64,000 bases of DNA from Hyaloperonospora brassicae. Lineage: Eukaryota; Oomycota; Peronosporomycetes; Peronosporales; Peronosporaceae. A program made the position numbers and the translations under genes. Under the pieces are notes generated by a model. The model saw nothing but the letters and a program-made list of their open reading frames with translations. It did no database searches and was not told where the DNA came from. The stretch is from assembly GCA_947650285.1 (NCBI GenBank), contig CANTFL010001450.1:124001-188000 (forward strand), written 5' to 3'. This document shows, in pieces, positions 46,393 through 57,369 of the stretch; position 1 is the first letter of the stretch, and each line of letters begins with the position of its first letter.

Positions 46393-48357
46393 ATGCGCCA
46401 AAATAAGAAGCCCAAGACATCTCCTGCCTCTCCTTCGGCACACTATCACGTCGACGCAAGCGAGTGGCCAGCATTCCCACTCCTCACCATTGTCCGTTTC
46501 GTGTGTCGCGAATGTCTCCACGAAAACGGGAACGATGGTGTCCTTCGCCTTCTTGATTCCTTTCTGGATACAATGTCCAAGTCACTCACGCTATCGAAAG
46601 GATACAAGTGCTCGGGCGGAAGTCTTCGTTTGCTTCAGTACTTAGCCGTGCGTGAGTCGACAACGATGGATCCTTTTCTACGTCGCTGGGAAGTCAACGT
46701 CGTCACGGGTCAAATGGCTGCACGTGGCGATTTACAAAGTCTGAAGTGGATCACCACGGCTTATTTGCCAGGTGAGTTCTTAACAGAAGTTGTCGCTCAA
46801 GCTTCTGGCAATGGACACGTTGGCATCTTACAGTGGCTCTGGAAGAACCACCGTGAAGTGGGCTACTGGGGTGGAATCGAGCTGTGCGGAGCGATCAGAA
46901 ATCGGCATTTTCGGATGGTAGAGTGGCTCAAGACTCACGTCGCTTTTCGCCTTGAGTGCGCACAGCACATTGTCAAGCAAGCGGCAACGTCTGGGAACTT
47001 AGATATCGTCAAGTGGTCACACAAGAGCTTTGACATTTCTCTCGTCGATGCAGTAAAGACCGCAGCGATCCACTATGAATGGAAGGTTGTACAATGGATT
47101 TTTGACAATGGCAAGCGCGATGATCTAGAAATTGCTTTGCGTTGTGATGATATCTATGCAAGCGCAGCAAGATCCGGCAATATGGACATGCTTGAGCTTC
47201 TCTTTGACCGTGGCTCTCCGAGAGATCCTGTGTTTATACTTGAGAGTGCGGTGTCAGGAGGTCATTTGCGCGTTGTCAAGTGGCTGCACGAAGAGAAGGG
47301 GGTCTCGAACGTCGGCAATGGATACGTTGAGGCTGCGAGAATCGGTAATTTGGCGATACTGCAGTTCTTACATGAGAAAAAAGTAGACGCATCCCCAGCC
47401 ATGTCTGCTATCGACGCTGCTGCTGCAGCAGGATGTTTGGAAGTCTTACAGTGGCTCCATTCGCACACCCAAACAAAGTGCACAATTCAAGCAATGGACG
47501 GAGCTGCGAGTCAGGGACACCTGCATATAGTCCAGTGGCTCCACACAAATCGCACGGAAGGATGTAGCCGCCTTGCAATGCACCTTGCTGCTGAGAACGG
47601 CCACCTCGATATCGTCAAGTGGCTCCATGCAAACAAAAACGAGGGCTGCTTTGCTCTGACATTGGCGAGGGCTGCTGAGCACGGACATTTGGACGTGGTC
47701 GTGTGGCTACATGAAAACTGCAAAGAAGGCTTTGATCTTGGTGGAATAATGGATGCAGTAGCCCTAAAAGGTCATTTGAAAATTCTGCAATGGTTGCATG
47801 TGAATTGCGCGGTAGAATGCACTACAGCGGCTATGGATGCAGCTGCGTACAATGGCGACCTCGACATGGTGAAGTGGCTTCATGACAATCGCTCCGAGGG
47901 ATGCTCACAACGGGCAATGGACGGTGCTGTCATGCGGGGACATCTGAATGTTGTAAAGTGGCTACATGCAAATCGGCGTGAAGGCTGTTCAGCGGAGGCC
48001 ATCGATCGAGCGGCTGGGAACAATCACATTGAAGTTGTGAGATGGCTGTATCAGTATCGCTCACAACGGTGCACGCACAGAGCCATGGAGTGGCTTTTCA
48101 AGAAGTCGAGGTGCCTTGAGACAGCAGTATACCTCTTTTCTACGTTTCCAGAGTGCCGTACGTTCCATTTAGGACCCGAGTGTGAATTTGCTTGGCTTGA
48201 AGTGATCCAATGGCTTTTTGCGCGTGCTCCTGGAGCATTAGAGGCGTGTTCACTCAGGGTCAGGTCATGGAATTGGCACATGTGCAACTACCTTGCGAAC
48301 AACGGCTGGAAGCAGACTAGGAAAGACGGAGTGTTTACGATCTGGAATCAGGTATAA
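46393..48357 (+). CDS. Ankyrin-repeat protein, 654 aa, intact
   Basis: A single uninterrupted frame of 654 codons. Residues 1-105 form a unique N-terminal part with a basic start. From about residue 108 to 555 there are some sixteen repeats of 26-34 residues built on 'GHLxIVKWLHxNxxEGC' with 'AMxxAA' before it, the ankyrin variant common in large oomycete families. The first repeats are degenerate, and those after about residue 340 are regular. The last 100 residues are unique, with no membrane segment or signal peptide seen. Ankyrin repeats bind other proteins; the partner cannot be told from the sequence. The start is the first ATG of the frame. It is the only intact plus-strand gene between elements B and C. 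Confidence 0.92.
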   Translation: MRQNKKPKTSPASPSAHYHVDASEWPAFPLLTIVRFVCRECLHENGNDGVLRLLDSFLDTMSKSLTLSKGYKCSGGSLRLLQYLAVRESTTMDPFLRRWEVNVVTGQMAARGDLQSLKWITTAYLPGEFLTEVVAQASGNGHVGILQWLWKNHREVGYWGGIELCGAIRNRHFRMVEWLKTHVAFRLECAQHIVKQAATSGNLDIVKWSHKSFDISLVDAVKTAAIHYEWKVVQWIFDNGKRDDLEIALRCDDIYASAARSGNMDMLELLFDRGSPRDPVFILESAVSGGHLRVVKWLHEEKGVSNVGNGYVEAARIGNLAILQFLHEKKVDASPAMSAIDAAAAAGCLEVLQWLHSHTQTKCTIQAMDGAASQGHLHIVQWLHTNRTEGCSRLAMHLAAENGHLDIVKWLHANKNEGCFALTLARAAEHGHLDVVVWLHENCKEGFDLGGIMDAVALKGHLKILQWLHVNCAVECTTAAMDAAAYNGDLDMVKWLHDNRSEGCSQRAMDGAVMRGHLNVVKWLHANRREGCSAEAIDRAAGNNHIEVVRWLYQYRSQRCTHRAMEWLFKKSRCLETAVYLFSTFPECRTFHLGPECEFAWLEVIQWLFARAPGALEACSLRVRSWNWHMCNYLANNGWKQTRKDGVFTIWNQV

Positions 48358-49501
48358 GAGGTCGATCGCAGCACAGCGCAGGTCATGTGCATCCTTTTGT
48401 TTTGCAATACTAGTTGAGTCGCTGAAGCACGCGAATAAACACGCTAACACGAAACGATGCAAGAGCATTTTGGAAGGGCAGCGGCACGGAATCAGTGACG
48501 TCTCGGTCGCGTATTTGTTGTCGGTACGTACGGATGATACCGTTACACCATATCTGTGCTAGCGCAGAAGCACGCAACATGCTACTACAACGACAAGCAT
48601 GTGCTGCAATCTATTGCAGACAACGTGCTGCCTTGACGGGCTGCAATAATAGTAAAAGCATCGACCATAGACGCCTTCTCCACACGAGCGAAAGCGTAGT
48701 GGAGCACCTGGTTACCTAGTGTCACTAGAATCGGCTGGACCCATTGTGAAACAGGACACCATAAGTCAACTGAATTGCTCTCCATTGTTGCCGTGAGTGG
48801 GACGTACAATGCGCAAAGCGAGTCCGCTAGTCGCGACAGCTGACCGTCTCGTATCCGCAAGACTTGTCGTTTGTGGGCACAGTAGCAATAGCACCGTCAC
48901 GAAAGCCCCGCATTATATTATCTCTTGGCTGTTGGGCTAAAAGCTGCATCAAACTCACTGTCTCGATGCACAATGTCTCCACGTACCAATTGGCTGTTCA
49001 GGTGAGCACGCAACATCGAGAACACGATCACCAGTCGTGCCTGCCTATGCCACGTCTCCCAAAAGTGCCATGCAAGACCACGGACGTGGCGTCACGCGTA
49101 GACGACGAGACGTCCCAGCAAGTAGACGGGCACCACGTTTTTGATATCTCAGCCTCTTGTCCTTCTACAGCCGATTCGGTTGACCAGACCTTGTGACCCG
49201 CTCACAAGTGCTGTCTCTGTCAGTTTTTCCGGTAGCAAATAGTGTGTCGATAAATATGTGCGAAGTGTGTGTGCGCTGAGCAATATGGCCGTTTCTAGTC
49301 GAGACTTTGCGATGAACCCCTCGAGTCCTATATAACTGCTCCATGCATGCGATTGAGTAGGAGGAAGTGCTCGAAAACATGCAGTATTGCTACTGAAATG
49401 ATCGATATAATAGATCACCCCATCTTCCACAGCTCTGCTTGCTGATGCTCGGGCGTGTATTAAACAGTGAATGTGCGCTATATCACTTGAATATGTCCAC
49501 T
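48358..49501. other. Intergenic stretch between converging genes
   Basis: The ankyrin gene and the cystathionine gamma-lyase gene converge on this 1.1 kb. Only short frames without recognisable features; 3' ends of both transcripts are expected here. Confidence 0.6.
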
Positions 49502-50737
49502 CTACGAAGAAGTCGCGGGCTCAGCCGCGAGCGCGCGCTCGAGGTCTGCCAAGATATCGGGCAGCCCCTCGATCCCAACCGAGAGACGGACGAGGGAATC
49601 CGATATGCCCAGTTCCTTGCGGATCGCAGGAGGCACAGACGCGTGGGTCATGATAGCCGGCGATTCGGCGAGCGACTCGACTGCACCGAGGCTTTCCGCC
49701 AGCGTAAACACCTGGAGGTGCTCGAGAAAAGCCCGTGCCTTGTCGAGGCCGCCGCGTATGTAGAACGTGACCATACCCCCAAAGCCCGAGGCTTGGGATT
49801 TGGCGATCGCGTGCTGCGGGTGCGACGGCAGCCCGGGGTACACCACTCGCTCCACTGCCGCGTGCGATTCCAGGTACTCGGCCACGGCTTGGGCGTTCTT
49901 GGCATGGGCAGCCATCCGCACGTGCAGCGTCTTCAAGCCACGGAGCGCCAAGTAGCAGTCAAAAGGCGACGGCACAGCGCCAATGCCGTTCTGCACGAAG
50001 CGCAGCTTGGCGTGGAGCTCGTCCGAGTTGGTCACGACGACGCCGCCGACCACGTCACTGTGTCCGTTAATGTACTTTGTGAGGCTGTGCACGACGAGGT
50101 CGGCCCCGAGCGTCAGAGGGTTCTGAAAGTACGGCGACAAGAACGTGTTGTCGACTGCGAGCAGCAGCTTATGTGCGCGCGCGAACGCCGCAACGGCGCG
50201 CAGGTCGGTGATCTTGAGCGTCGGGTTCGTCGGGCTCTCGACCCACAAGAGCTTTGTCTGCCCAGGACGCACGAGCGACGCCACGTGGTCCAAGTCGCTC
50301 ATATCAGTAAAGTCAAACTCAATGGCGTACGTGGGCTGCACCGTCTGCCGAAAGTACCGCTGCGTGCCACCGTAGACGTCGTCAATGCAGAGCACGTGGT
50401 CCCCGTGCTGGAGCAAGTGCGTCACGGCCGTCGTGGCGGCCATGCCGGACGAGTAGCAGACCGCAAAGCGGCCCTGTTCGCAGGCCGCGAGCGCGCGCTC
50501 GAGGGCCCCGCGCGTCGGGTTACCCGTGCGCGAGTACTCAAAGCCTTTACCGAACGACGTGGCTTGCTCGCGACCGGCTGGGACGCCCGGGGACGACTGG
50601 GCAAAGGTGCTGGCGAGGATAATGGGCACGGCAACGGCTCCTGTCTGCGCGTCGGGGGCCTGACCGCCGTGGATGGCCGTGGTGCCGAACCCGTGGTGAT
50701 CGTCGATGATGGACGTGGACGTGGCGCTGTTGTTCAT
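49502..50737 (-). CDS. CTH: Cystathionine gamma-lyase, 411 aa, intact
   Basis: PLP enzyme of the Cys/Met metabolism family, splitting cystathionine into cysteine, 2-oxobutyrate and ammonia in reverse transsulfuration. Visible marks: 'FEYSRTGNPTR' at residues 66-76, with Y68 and R70 contributing to the phosphate site; 'YSSGMAA' at 95-101; 'DDVYGGT' at 119-125, with Y122 stacking on the cofactor; 'VDNTF' with D196; 'HSLTKYINGHSD' at 217-228, with K221 as the Schiff-base lysine; and the C-terminal 'FTLAESLG' and 'PAIMTHAS' blocks. Length is right for the family and all key residues are present. 'YFRQ', 'GAVPSPFDCYL' and 'RGLKTLHVRM' fit gamma-lyase best. Gamma-synthase activity cannot be excluded. 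The gene is very GC-rich compared with its surroundings and has no intron. No signal peptide is seen, so it is probably cytosolic. Confidence 0.95.
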   Translation of the reverse strand: MNNSATSTSIIDDHHGFGTTAIHGGQAPDAQTGAVAVPIILASTFAQSSPGVPAGREQATSFGKGFEYSRTGNPTRGALERALAACEQGRFAVCYSSGMAATTAVTHLLQHGDHVLCIDDVYGGTQRYFRQTVQPTYAIEFDFTDMSDLDHVASLVRPGQTKLLWVESPTNPTLKITDLRAVAAFARAHKLLLAVDNTFLSPYFQNPLTLGADLVVHSLTKYINGHSDVVGGVVVTNSDELHAKLRFVQNGIGAVPSPFDCYLALRGLKTLHVRMAAHAKNAQAVAEYLESHAAVERVVYPGLPSHPQHAIAKSQASGFGGMVTFYIRGGLDKARAFLEHLQVFTLAESLGAVESLAESPAIMTHASVPPAIRKELGISDSLVRLSVGIEGLPDILADLERALAAEPATSS

Positions 50738-50852
50738 GGGGGCGAAAGGATTAGCGATAGAGGGGAAGAAAAGGGAGGAGGAGGGGGGAAAGAGATGGAC
50801 AACAGTAAGGGGCTCTGTGCTCGAGGAGGCAAATTGGAAACTGAGGTTGACG

Positions 50853-51278
50853 TTATGACTGGCCGACGGCGACCAGAGTGAATGTCAAACGAGAGCGAGA
50901 GGGGGCTGTGCCAGCGATCGAAGAATGCGATCGGGTATTGGCGCGTCTCCCGAGTAAAGTCGAGATCTGATTGGAGGAGCGAGGCGCGCGGGGTCGTGAC
51001 GGGTACACATGTGTGCGGATGGGCACGTCTACGTCATCTGCGCGTCGGACTGCAACTTGGTAGTCGACGACTGAATGTGCGAGCCGATGAGTGAGGTGAG
51101 CTTGCGCAATCAGCGACAGCGTCAAGTGCAAGTCAAGAGCCGGGCCGTTCATCCACAGATCTTCATCTTCGTCTGCATTGCTCAGATCATACACCACCAC
51201 GCAAAATCGGTTTCGGTGAGACGTTGCGTCTAATTTGGTGGATAGTACGGATTCGACAGAGTGCGAGCCCAAGAGCAT
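50853..51278 (-). CDS. Possible hypothetical protein, 141 aa, or 5' region of the lyase gene
   Basis: An open frame on the same strand as and directly upstream of the lyase gene, with somewhat protein-like text in its first 80 residues ('NRFCVVVYDLSNADEDEDLW', 'LHLTLSLIAQAHL') and low-complexity, basic text after. No family recognised. It could be a real small gene or chance reading through the GC-rich promoter region of the lyase gene; the second is at least as likely. Confidence 0.22.
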   Translation of the reverse strand: MLLGSHSVESVLSTKLDATSHRNRFCVVVYDLSNADEDEDLWMNGPALDLHLTLSLIAQAHLTHRLAHSVVDYQVAVRRADDVDVPIRTHVYPSRPRAPRSSNQISTLLGRRANTRSHSSIAGTAPSRSRLTFTLVAVGQS

Positions 51279-51762
51279 GTGTACGAGCTCTTTCGAAGGT
51301 TAGTTCTTCCTGCATGGACTTCTTTGGGGGTTAACTCGTATGTTTTTACCGACGTCGACGTCCTCTACGTCGCTTGAGTCGGCTGCATCCAATCGTTTTT
51401 GAGTCGGTATGTTATGTACGTGAGTTAATCTTGCTGCCTTACGTCAGTTCTCGTCGTTCTTTGTGCGCAACGACATACCGATATGACTCCTTTGTATCCC
51501 ACCTGACTTGTTGATAGGCTCGTCATGATATGTCCACATAGAGCTCCATTTGATATATGATGGGCCTGCTGATCAATCTTTTTTATTATGTAACGAAGGT
51601 CAATCTCTTAGAAACGATGTATTTTTTCTTAAGTACCTTTTTTTTATAAAAACGGCCCGCTGTGAACGACCTGGAGTAGAACACGACAACCTGATCACTA
51701 AAAACGGCAAAGCAGATTAGACAAAGGACAGAACATTTTAAAATGAAAGCGTAGGATCCATG
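51279..51762. other. Intergenic stretch without gene
   Basis: AT-rich; no supported feature. Confidence 0.5.
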
Positions 51763-51830
51763 CAATGGGCTGAGCCCGTTACGTAAAAATTGGAACGAAT
51801 GTATCAATTTATATATCTAAATTATGGAGG
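51763..51830 (+). repeat. LTR start fragment, subfamily of relic C 3' LTR
   Basis: aatgggctgagcccgttac, followed after a few bases by ggaacgaatgtat and an AT-rich stretch, resembles positions 60508-60560. It seems to be the palindromic start of an LTR of the second subfamily; the rest is lost or replaced. Confidence 0.4.
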
Positions 51831-51850
51831 TTTACGGGTACATACCCACC

Positions 51851-51889
51851 CTTAGATGCGTACACCCCCCTCTTAGATGCGTACCCCCC
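51851..51889 (+). repeat. Two tandem copies of a 21-bp unit
   Basis: cttagatgcgtac followed by C-runs occurs at 51851 and 51872. Confidence 0.7.
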
Positions 51890-52007
51890 TGAAATAGTGG
51901 CCCTTTTTAAGTTCCGTGACCTCCCTAACTAGGTACTACACACTTCTTCATACAAAATACCATATAAATATTATTTGCTTTGTGCACACCCCTCCCTAAT
52001 ACAGGCC

Positions 52008-52090
52008 TCCTTTGTGTCAGCACACATCCTTGCGTATGACTTCCGCTCTCATTACCCGGCGCCCCCTATAAGTACCCCAATACTACCATT
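52008..52090 (+). repeat. Left arm of an inverted repeat pair
   Basis: The reverse complement of this segment matches 53280-53365 over about 83 bp with some differences, including the core around ccccctataagtacccc and the outer end tcctttgtgtc. The arms are 1.19 kb apart. They may be ends of a DNA element or two oppositely oriented short elements. Confidence 0.7.
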
Positions 52091-52639
52091 TCCTCTATTT
52101 TTAAAAGGCGTCCAGAAGAACGTTAACAACACTTAAGATGCGAGAAGCATTTAGGCCGTACGGCCGCGCTAGCGACCGCGGGTAGAAGGAAAGAGGCACA
52201 TCATGTGACCTCAACAGATATACACACGTACGCACACGCACACGTGCACACGGTCGATGACCTGTATATATGCGTTCGCTGGTGGCCATTAGGTGTTTAC
52301 CTCAGCAAATCGGCGACCGAATCGCTCAGATTCACGTCGAGACCACGCAGTAGCTCAACTCGGTGGCCACACAGCCTCATCATCTGGTGCGATTGGGTCT
52401 TTTCACCATATTATCCCTTAAATGAATCATCAGCTTACGCTCTCTCGACACATTCCGTGTACTAATACATTCGTTCGCGTATCTAACACCTCTGTACACG
52501 TAGTTTTCGATCTCTGTAGCCAGTCAAGTGCTGCTGCTGAATGGTCAAGTCTTACGTGGCGAGCAAATGGTAGATGATAGGTACAAGACAAAGGGTAGGC
52601 AGAAGATTCACTTTCTTTTTGTGGTACTCTTTTGTTCGT

Positions 52640-53224
52640 CTGCTTGCAATAGTTCGAGCAGGCAAGAGTGAAGGATGACGACCTGGTGGTGATCAGGTCC
52701 GCTCCCTCTACTGCACCTACTCCTGCTATCGCTGCGAGCGTCACAGCTCGTCCGGACATGAAGAGGCACGAGATTCCGGTACGATTTACACTCTTTTTTT
52801 CGCGCGGTGTAAAGGTGTATTTGAGATGGCTTTTTGTATGCGGTCGATCAGAGAAATGATTCACCGGAAGTTATGCTCGAAATTATGGACAAAAAACCGC
52901 AGCTTCTGATTGAGGTGCGATGGAAAGAGCGGATGTATGATACGCTGTGTATGGTGCACATCCTGATCATTGTGGTGTATTTTTTTCGTTGCTATGGTTG
53001 CAGCACGCTTAACCTAAGCTAGCGACAGCAATTCAGACCAAGAATGTGTCGGTACGTGGACTTTGGACAACAAGAAAATTGAAGGGCACCTGCAGTTGAC
53101 GATCGTGTCCGTGTAGACAGTACGCATGGCGTTGGTGAAAATGTACATGGCAGCCGCATCACGAAATGTTAAGGAACAACAAGAGATCAAAGCTTTGGAT
53201 CTCAACTCTCTAAATCAGTATCAG
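52640..53224 (+). pseudogene. Possible exon remnants of one or two host genes
   Basis: Three protein-like segments lie in plus-strand frames. 52668-52790 ends in attccg followed by gtacgattt. 52866-52915 reads 'PEVMLEIMDKKPQLLIEV', followed by gtgcgatgg and, about 90 bp later, ttgctatggttgcag, which would be a short intron. 53138-53221 reads 'KEQQEIKALDLNSLNQ', faintly like a prefoldin subunit 5 start, then runs into gtaagag, a good 5' splice site. No complete gene can be built. The LTR of relic C begins 145 bp after the last segment. Confidence 0.25.
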
Positions 53225-53279
53225 TAAGAGTTATGCTTAAAGCTTGACCCAAATATTATACTCATCTATAAATGAGATA

Positions 53280-53365
53280 AATGGTAATATTGGGGGTGCT
53301 TATAGACGGGGGTGCGGGGTATGAGAGCGAAAGTCATCAGCAAGGATGTGTGGAGACACAAAGGA
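53280..53365 (-). repeat. Right arm of the inverted repeat pair, cut by relic C
   Basis: The counterpart of 52008-52090, from aatggtaatattggg to gacacaaagga. The match to the left arm continues up to the base before the LTR at 53366; the left arm's outer continuation has no partner here. Confidence 0.7.
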
Positions 53366-53755
53366 TGTAACGGGGCAGCCCGTTACATGGAATTGTCACT
53401 TTAAGAAAAGTGACAACAAAGAATATGAAGTTGAATATTATTTAACAATATCACCGAAGCGGTGATATTGAAGGGTCGACCAAAGAGTCTGTTCATTGGT
53501 TGATATCTTGATGATATCAACCCACCAATCGCCGCAAGACGCGCGCATTGAGTGGTGACGAGACGTCACCATACACTCAGTTATATCAGCATAATTAAGT
53601 AAAGTCAAACAAAGAGACAGTAGTTAAAAGACTTAATTATATTAATATAACAGTTCTGCTTTTACCCTACCTACGCTTCCTCGCTTGCCTTGTGTACGTC
53701 TGTCGGGGCACCGATACCCTTGCGTTAAGTTCACGCAACGGTGTGCCCCGTTACA
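53366..53755 (+). repeat. 5' LTR of relic C
   Basis: TGTAACGGGGCAGCCCGTTA at the start and CCCCGTTACA at the end, 390 bp, similar throughout to the LTRs of element B. Confidence 0.9.
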
Positions 53756-53757
53756 CC

Positions 53758-53766
53758 TGGTAGCAC
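53758..53766 (+). other. Primer binding site of relic C
   Basis: TGGTAGCAC, identical to that of element B and at the same two-base distance from the LTR. Confidence 0.7.
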
Positions 53767-53798
53767 TTTGTAGTTTTCCAAGGACCACAACATCCAAC

Positions 53799-54839
53799 AT
53801 GAACATGTTGGGCAAAAAATAAGGCGACAGCTTTCTCAGTACCCGTGAAAGCTACTCCTATTAGAGCGATGTCGAATGGAGTGCGATCGAACGAATGGGT
53901 TTGACTGTTGGCGAAGAAGCTATCTGGGTCATGCTATCCATAAGGTATAGGGACCATCAGCATACCGTCATCAGCAAGATCTTGCAACGAGAACTCGATG
54001 AGCCAAGAGCGCAGGTGACGTGGTTGCAACAACAAGATCACCAGCGGACTTAAACCCTAAGACATCAACAATCTCAGTTTGCAGAGTCGATGCGTGAGCG
54101 TCAACGGGAGTCTCATAAGCTAGAGATCTCCAAGCACCGGAAAGTCTGGGAAGACTCCCTGTTAAGATGGCTAGTCGAGAAAGACGGTGCCATCGAGGCC
54201 CATCGCATCGACAATGCGCGAATGCAAGGAGCATTTGCTCAGTCATAATTGTCAGGGGACGCCAGGAACTGGGCCTTTAATCTCAAGTTGCACGACCCAG
54301 ACGTGTTTGGGTCGTTGAGGATCTTCAAGACCCTGCTCAGCAAAACGTTTGAGCCGCCAAGGGCGGAGTTCAGGAATCTATCTGAAATTTTTGAGATCTA
54401 ACAGGATAAGCGTAAGGTTCATGCTTACGCCCAACATATGCGTTACCTCGCAAGTTGAATGATAGCGAATCCTATGGGTGAATTTGTTTTGATCACAATA
54501 TTTATTCAAGGACTTGCCGATGGTACCTTCTAGAACCACCATTTCAGCGGAGAGCTCAAGACGCTCTAAGAAGAAATCCATGCTGTGGAGAAGGAAGACT
54601 TAAGCATGAGACAGGATCACACTACGTTGACCCCTTATCGTCCACAGAGACGACCAGCGGTCGGAGGATCAAAGCCAATGAACCCATGTAGTTCCGAGGG
54701 CGAAACATCTCGCCCTGAGAACGACAAATGTTCGCTGAGATGCCATCACTGTCACAAGATAAGAAACTACGCATACGAATCCATTCTCTCCCATGCAGGA
54801 CCTCGCGGTGCTGAGCGAAGTGATCGTCCACCAGCCTAG
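53799..54839 (+). pseudogene. Gag of relic C
   Basis: From the ATG at 53799 the frame stops after six codons and resumes in pieces; the capsid text parallels element B (for example 53870-54560). The zinc knuckle near 54740-54780 has lost its histidine (asparagine) and last cysteine (serine). Gag and protease share one frame here, interrupted by a single TAG at 54837-54839 between them. Confidence 0.8.
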
Positions 54840-54971
54840 AGAACTGGTGGACGAGGTACTGACGATGTTGCGAAACCGCAAACAGCTAAACGGACCATTA
54901 AAAAATCGGGCGGGGCCAGTAGGGGCGGAGCGTCTACTGACCCAGCAACCTCAAGAGAAATTGCAAATCTC

Positions 54972-55424
54972 TTGACGAAAGTTGCTCGAGATACAAAATC
55001 ATTGTTCGTATCTGCACCAGGTGATGATATATCAATCATCAACTTGAAGTTTTATGCGACAAAGGATTTGTCATTTTGTGCTCTAGTTGACTGTGGGGCG
55101 TCGAACAACTTTGTTCGACGCCAGTCACTAGAGAGTCGTAGGCTCAAGTTCATTAATCGAGACATCCCTATAACGAGGATGACGGTGCTCCTTGCCACAT
55201 TCGCATCGATAAACGTTAAGAAGCGTGTAGTAGGAATCCATTACGCATTAGAGGACAGACAGTACGATGATGACTTCATCGTACTGAATCTGGATGACAA
55301 ATTTGATGTCATCCTGGGATTACTTTGGCTCAGAAGGTACGTGCCAAGAGTGAGCTGGCAGCATCGATCCGTGAAGAATCCTACCGCTTGTTCATTAGAC
55401 GGCCATCTGATAAACGTCATGTAG
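54972..55424 (+). pseudogene. Protease of relic C
   Basis: A 150-codon open frame with the active site 'LVDCGASNNFV' (DCGA codons at 55089-55100) and 'VILGLLWLRRY' later. It shares the unusual cysteine after the catalytic aspartate with element B. Confidence 0.82.
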
Positions 55425-55849
55425 CTTCCACAAGAGTGTGGATGTACTGCGAGTGAGTGAGAAGGCCTCAATTGGGGTACAGTCGTTTGCACGATCACAC
55501 AAGACCTCAGTGTAGCTGATCACTACACTGTCTAGCAACCTACCGGCTGAGGAACAGATGTACTGGCAGCGTCGAAGGTTCACCACTCGGATAAGTCGAG
55601 TGGACCGGGAAATGGATGAATGTTGAGTGCGCAACATCCTAGGAAAGACGCCTAGGTTGTCCAGAAATGGCTACACGGTTATCCTTGGTAGACAGGAGAG
55701 TCAACCGGAGAGTATCGGTGTCTGATTGTGATTGCACAACCACGGTAAGAAGACGTCGAGGGAATAAGTTTCCACGTGCTTTAGGAAGAAATTACTCATG
55801 AGTTACTCGCTAATATATTGGTCTCTCAGCACCTTGAGAGGACAATCAA

Positions 55850-56720
55850 TCAGCAGTCTTCAAGGATGTGTTCCCTGAATCCGTACCTTGCGAGTTTCCT
55901 AAGGACAAAGGCACTCGACACGAGATCGAGCTCAGACTGGGCTCGAAATATTGTGTCATGAAGCAGTGGCCACTGATTCGTGAACAAGTGATAGCGATCG
56001 ACAAGTTCTTTGCCGATCGCTTAGCAGCGGGCCATGTGAGGGAATCGACATCCCCTCACAGCTCTCCGACCTTCTGTGTGCGAAAGGCCACAGGAGGGTG
56101 GCGGATAGTGCACGCATTCGACAAATTGAATGCTGCAACGGTACCGGCTACGACGCCGATACCGATGAAGGGCGTTATCGAAGTTGGATATCTCATAGCG
56201 TACCATCTTCTCTTCCATGGATCTGATGGATGGTTTCAATCAGATCCTCAATCGTTAACGGAACATCCTGTTCACAGAAGTAAGCACTCTCAGCGGTATG
56301 TTGTGGGAGTGGATGGTGATGCCACATGGGCTGAGTAACGCCCCTTCAACATTTAACAGATGTGTTAAAAATCTGTTGAGCTTGGTGCGAGATGTTGCAC
56401 GAAGTTACTTCGATGATATGTTCGTCCATAGCCAGGATATGGACGGAACGACGGACGTTGAAGTTCACAGAACACCCGTTCGTCAGGTTCTTCAACTTAT
56501 GTGCAAGCATAAGTTGTACGCCAACCTTAAGAAGTGTATATCCGCGGCAAGCGAAATACCACTTCTTGGGTGTATCGTGGGTAAACACGACGTACACCCT
56601 GATCCCGAAAAGATCAAGGCGATCACCGACTGGCCAGTGCCAGTCGATGTCAAAGGAATTCCGAAGTCCCTTGACCTAGCGGCTTGCTTGCACAAGTACT
56701 CGCGAAACTAGGCCGAGATG
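55850..56720 (+). pseudogene. Reverse transcriptase of relic C
   Basis: The frame 55868-56338 covers the fingers. The catalytic strand near 56215 is shifted. 'GLSNAPSTFNR' and YFDD (56406-56417) lie in the frame 56298-56711, which also holds 'MCKHKLYANLKKCI' and ends in a TAG where element B reads on. Confidence 0.82.
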
Positions 56721-56759
56721 GCTGTGCATCTTTCTTGTTTACTCGAGACAAATGTGAGT

Positions 56760-57345
56760 GGTCATGGAACGCTGACTGTCAGCGCTCCTAGATTGGTACC
56801 AATCAGATCTTGATGAAATCACCCATCTTTTCGATTGCCAAACAGGACAGAACATTTTATGTAATCTGTAATGCCAGCGATTTTGCAATCGACTTTTTGT
56901 TGACGCAGTACGGCACAGACGGAGCAGAACGCGTCATCTGCTATTTGTCGCGTCATCTGCAACCAGCTGAACGTAATTACTCTGTGCACGACAAGGAACT
57001 AATTGCCATTGGACATGCACTGGATAAGATCCACGTCTATCTCTTGGAGATAGACCGTTCGTTGCGTATAAGAATCACACGGGCGTAAAGAGCCCACACC
57101 TATCGCAATGAATGGCGAGGTGGTTGTCTTTCTTCGCGGAGTACAATTTCTCCGCCGAGTATAAACCTGGACGACTCAACGTCTTTGCTGACGCCCTGTC
57201 GCGCCGGCCCGATTTCAAGTCGGGCGCGCAATCCAACTGTGAAGATAAGTCTACTGTTGCAACACTTACAGCCAGTTGCCGTCGTCAATGTTACTTGGCG
57301 ACGTGCAAAAGGATTACACTGAGGACAAGGATCTTCTGCGCTTGA
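56760..57345 (+). pseudogene. RNase H of relic C
   Basis: 'VICNASDFAID' with the first catalytic aspartate changed to asparagine, then 'ICYLSRHLQPAERNYSVHDK', and after a shift 'EYKPGRLNVFADALSRRPDF' at about 57154-57213. Inactive. Confidence 0.8.
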
Positions 57346-57369
57346 TGAATAATCTGGTGAATTCGTCTA

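Noticed and set aside
49439..50881. A 480-codon open frame on the plus strand opposite the lyase gene
   Set aside because: It is the antisense shadow of a very GC-rich gene: arginine- and valine-rich text without domains, while the minus strand gives a perfect PLP enzyme.
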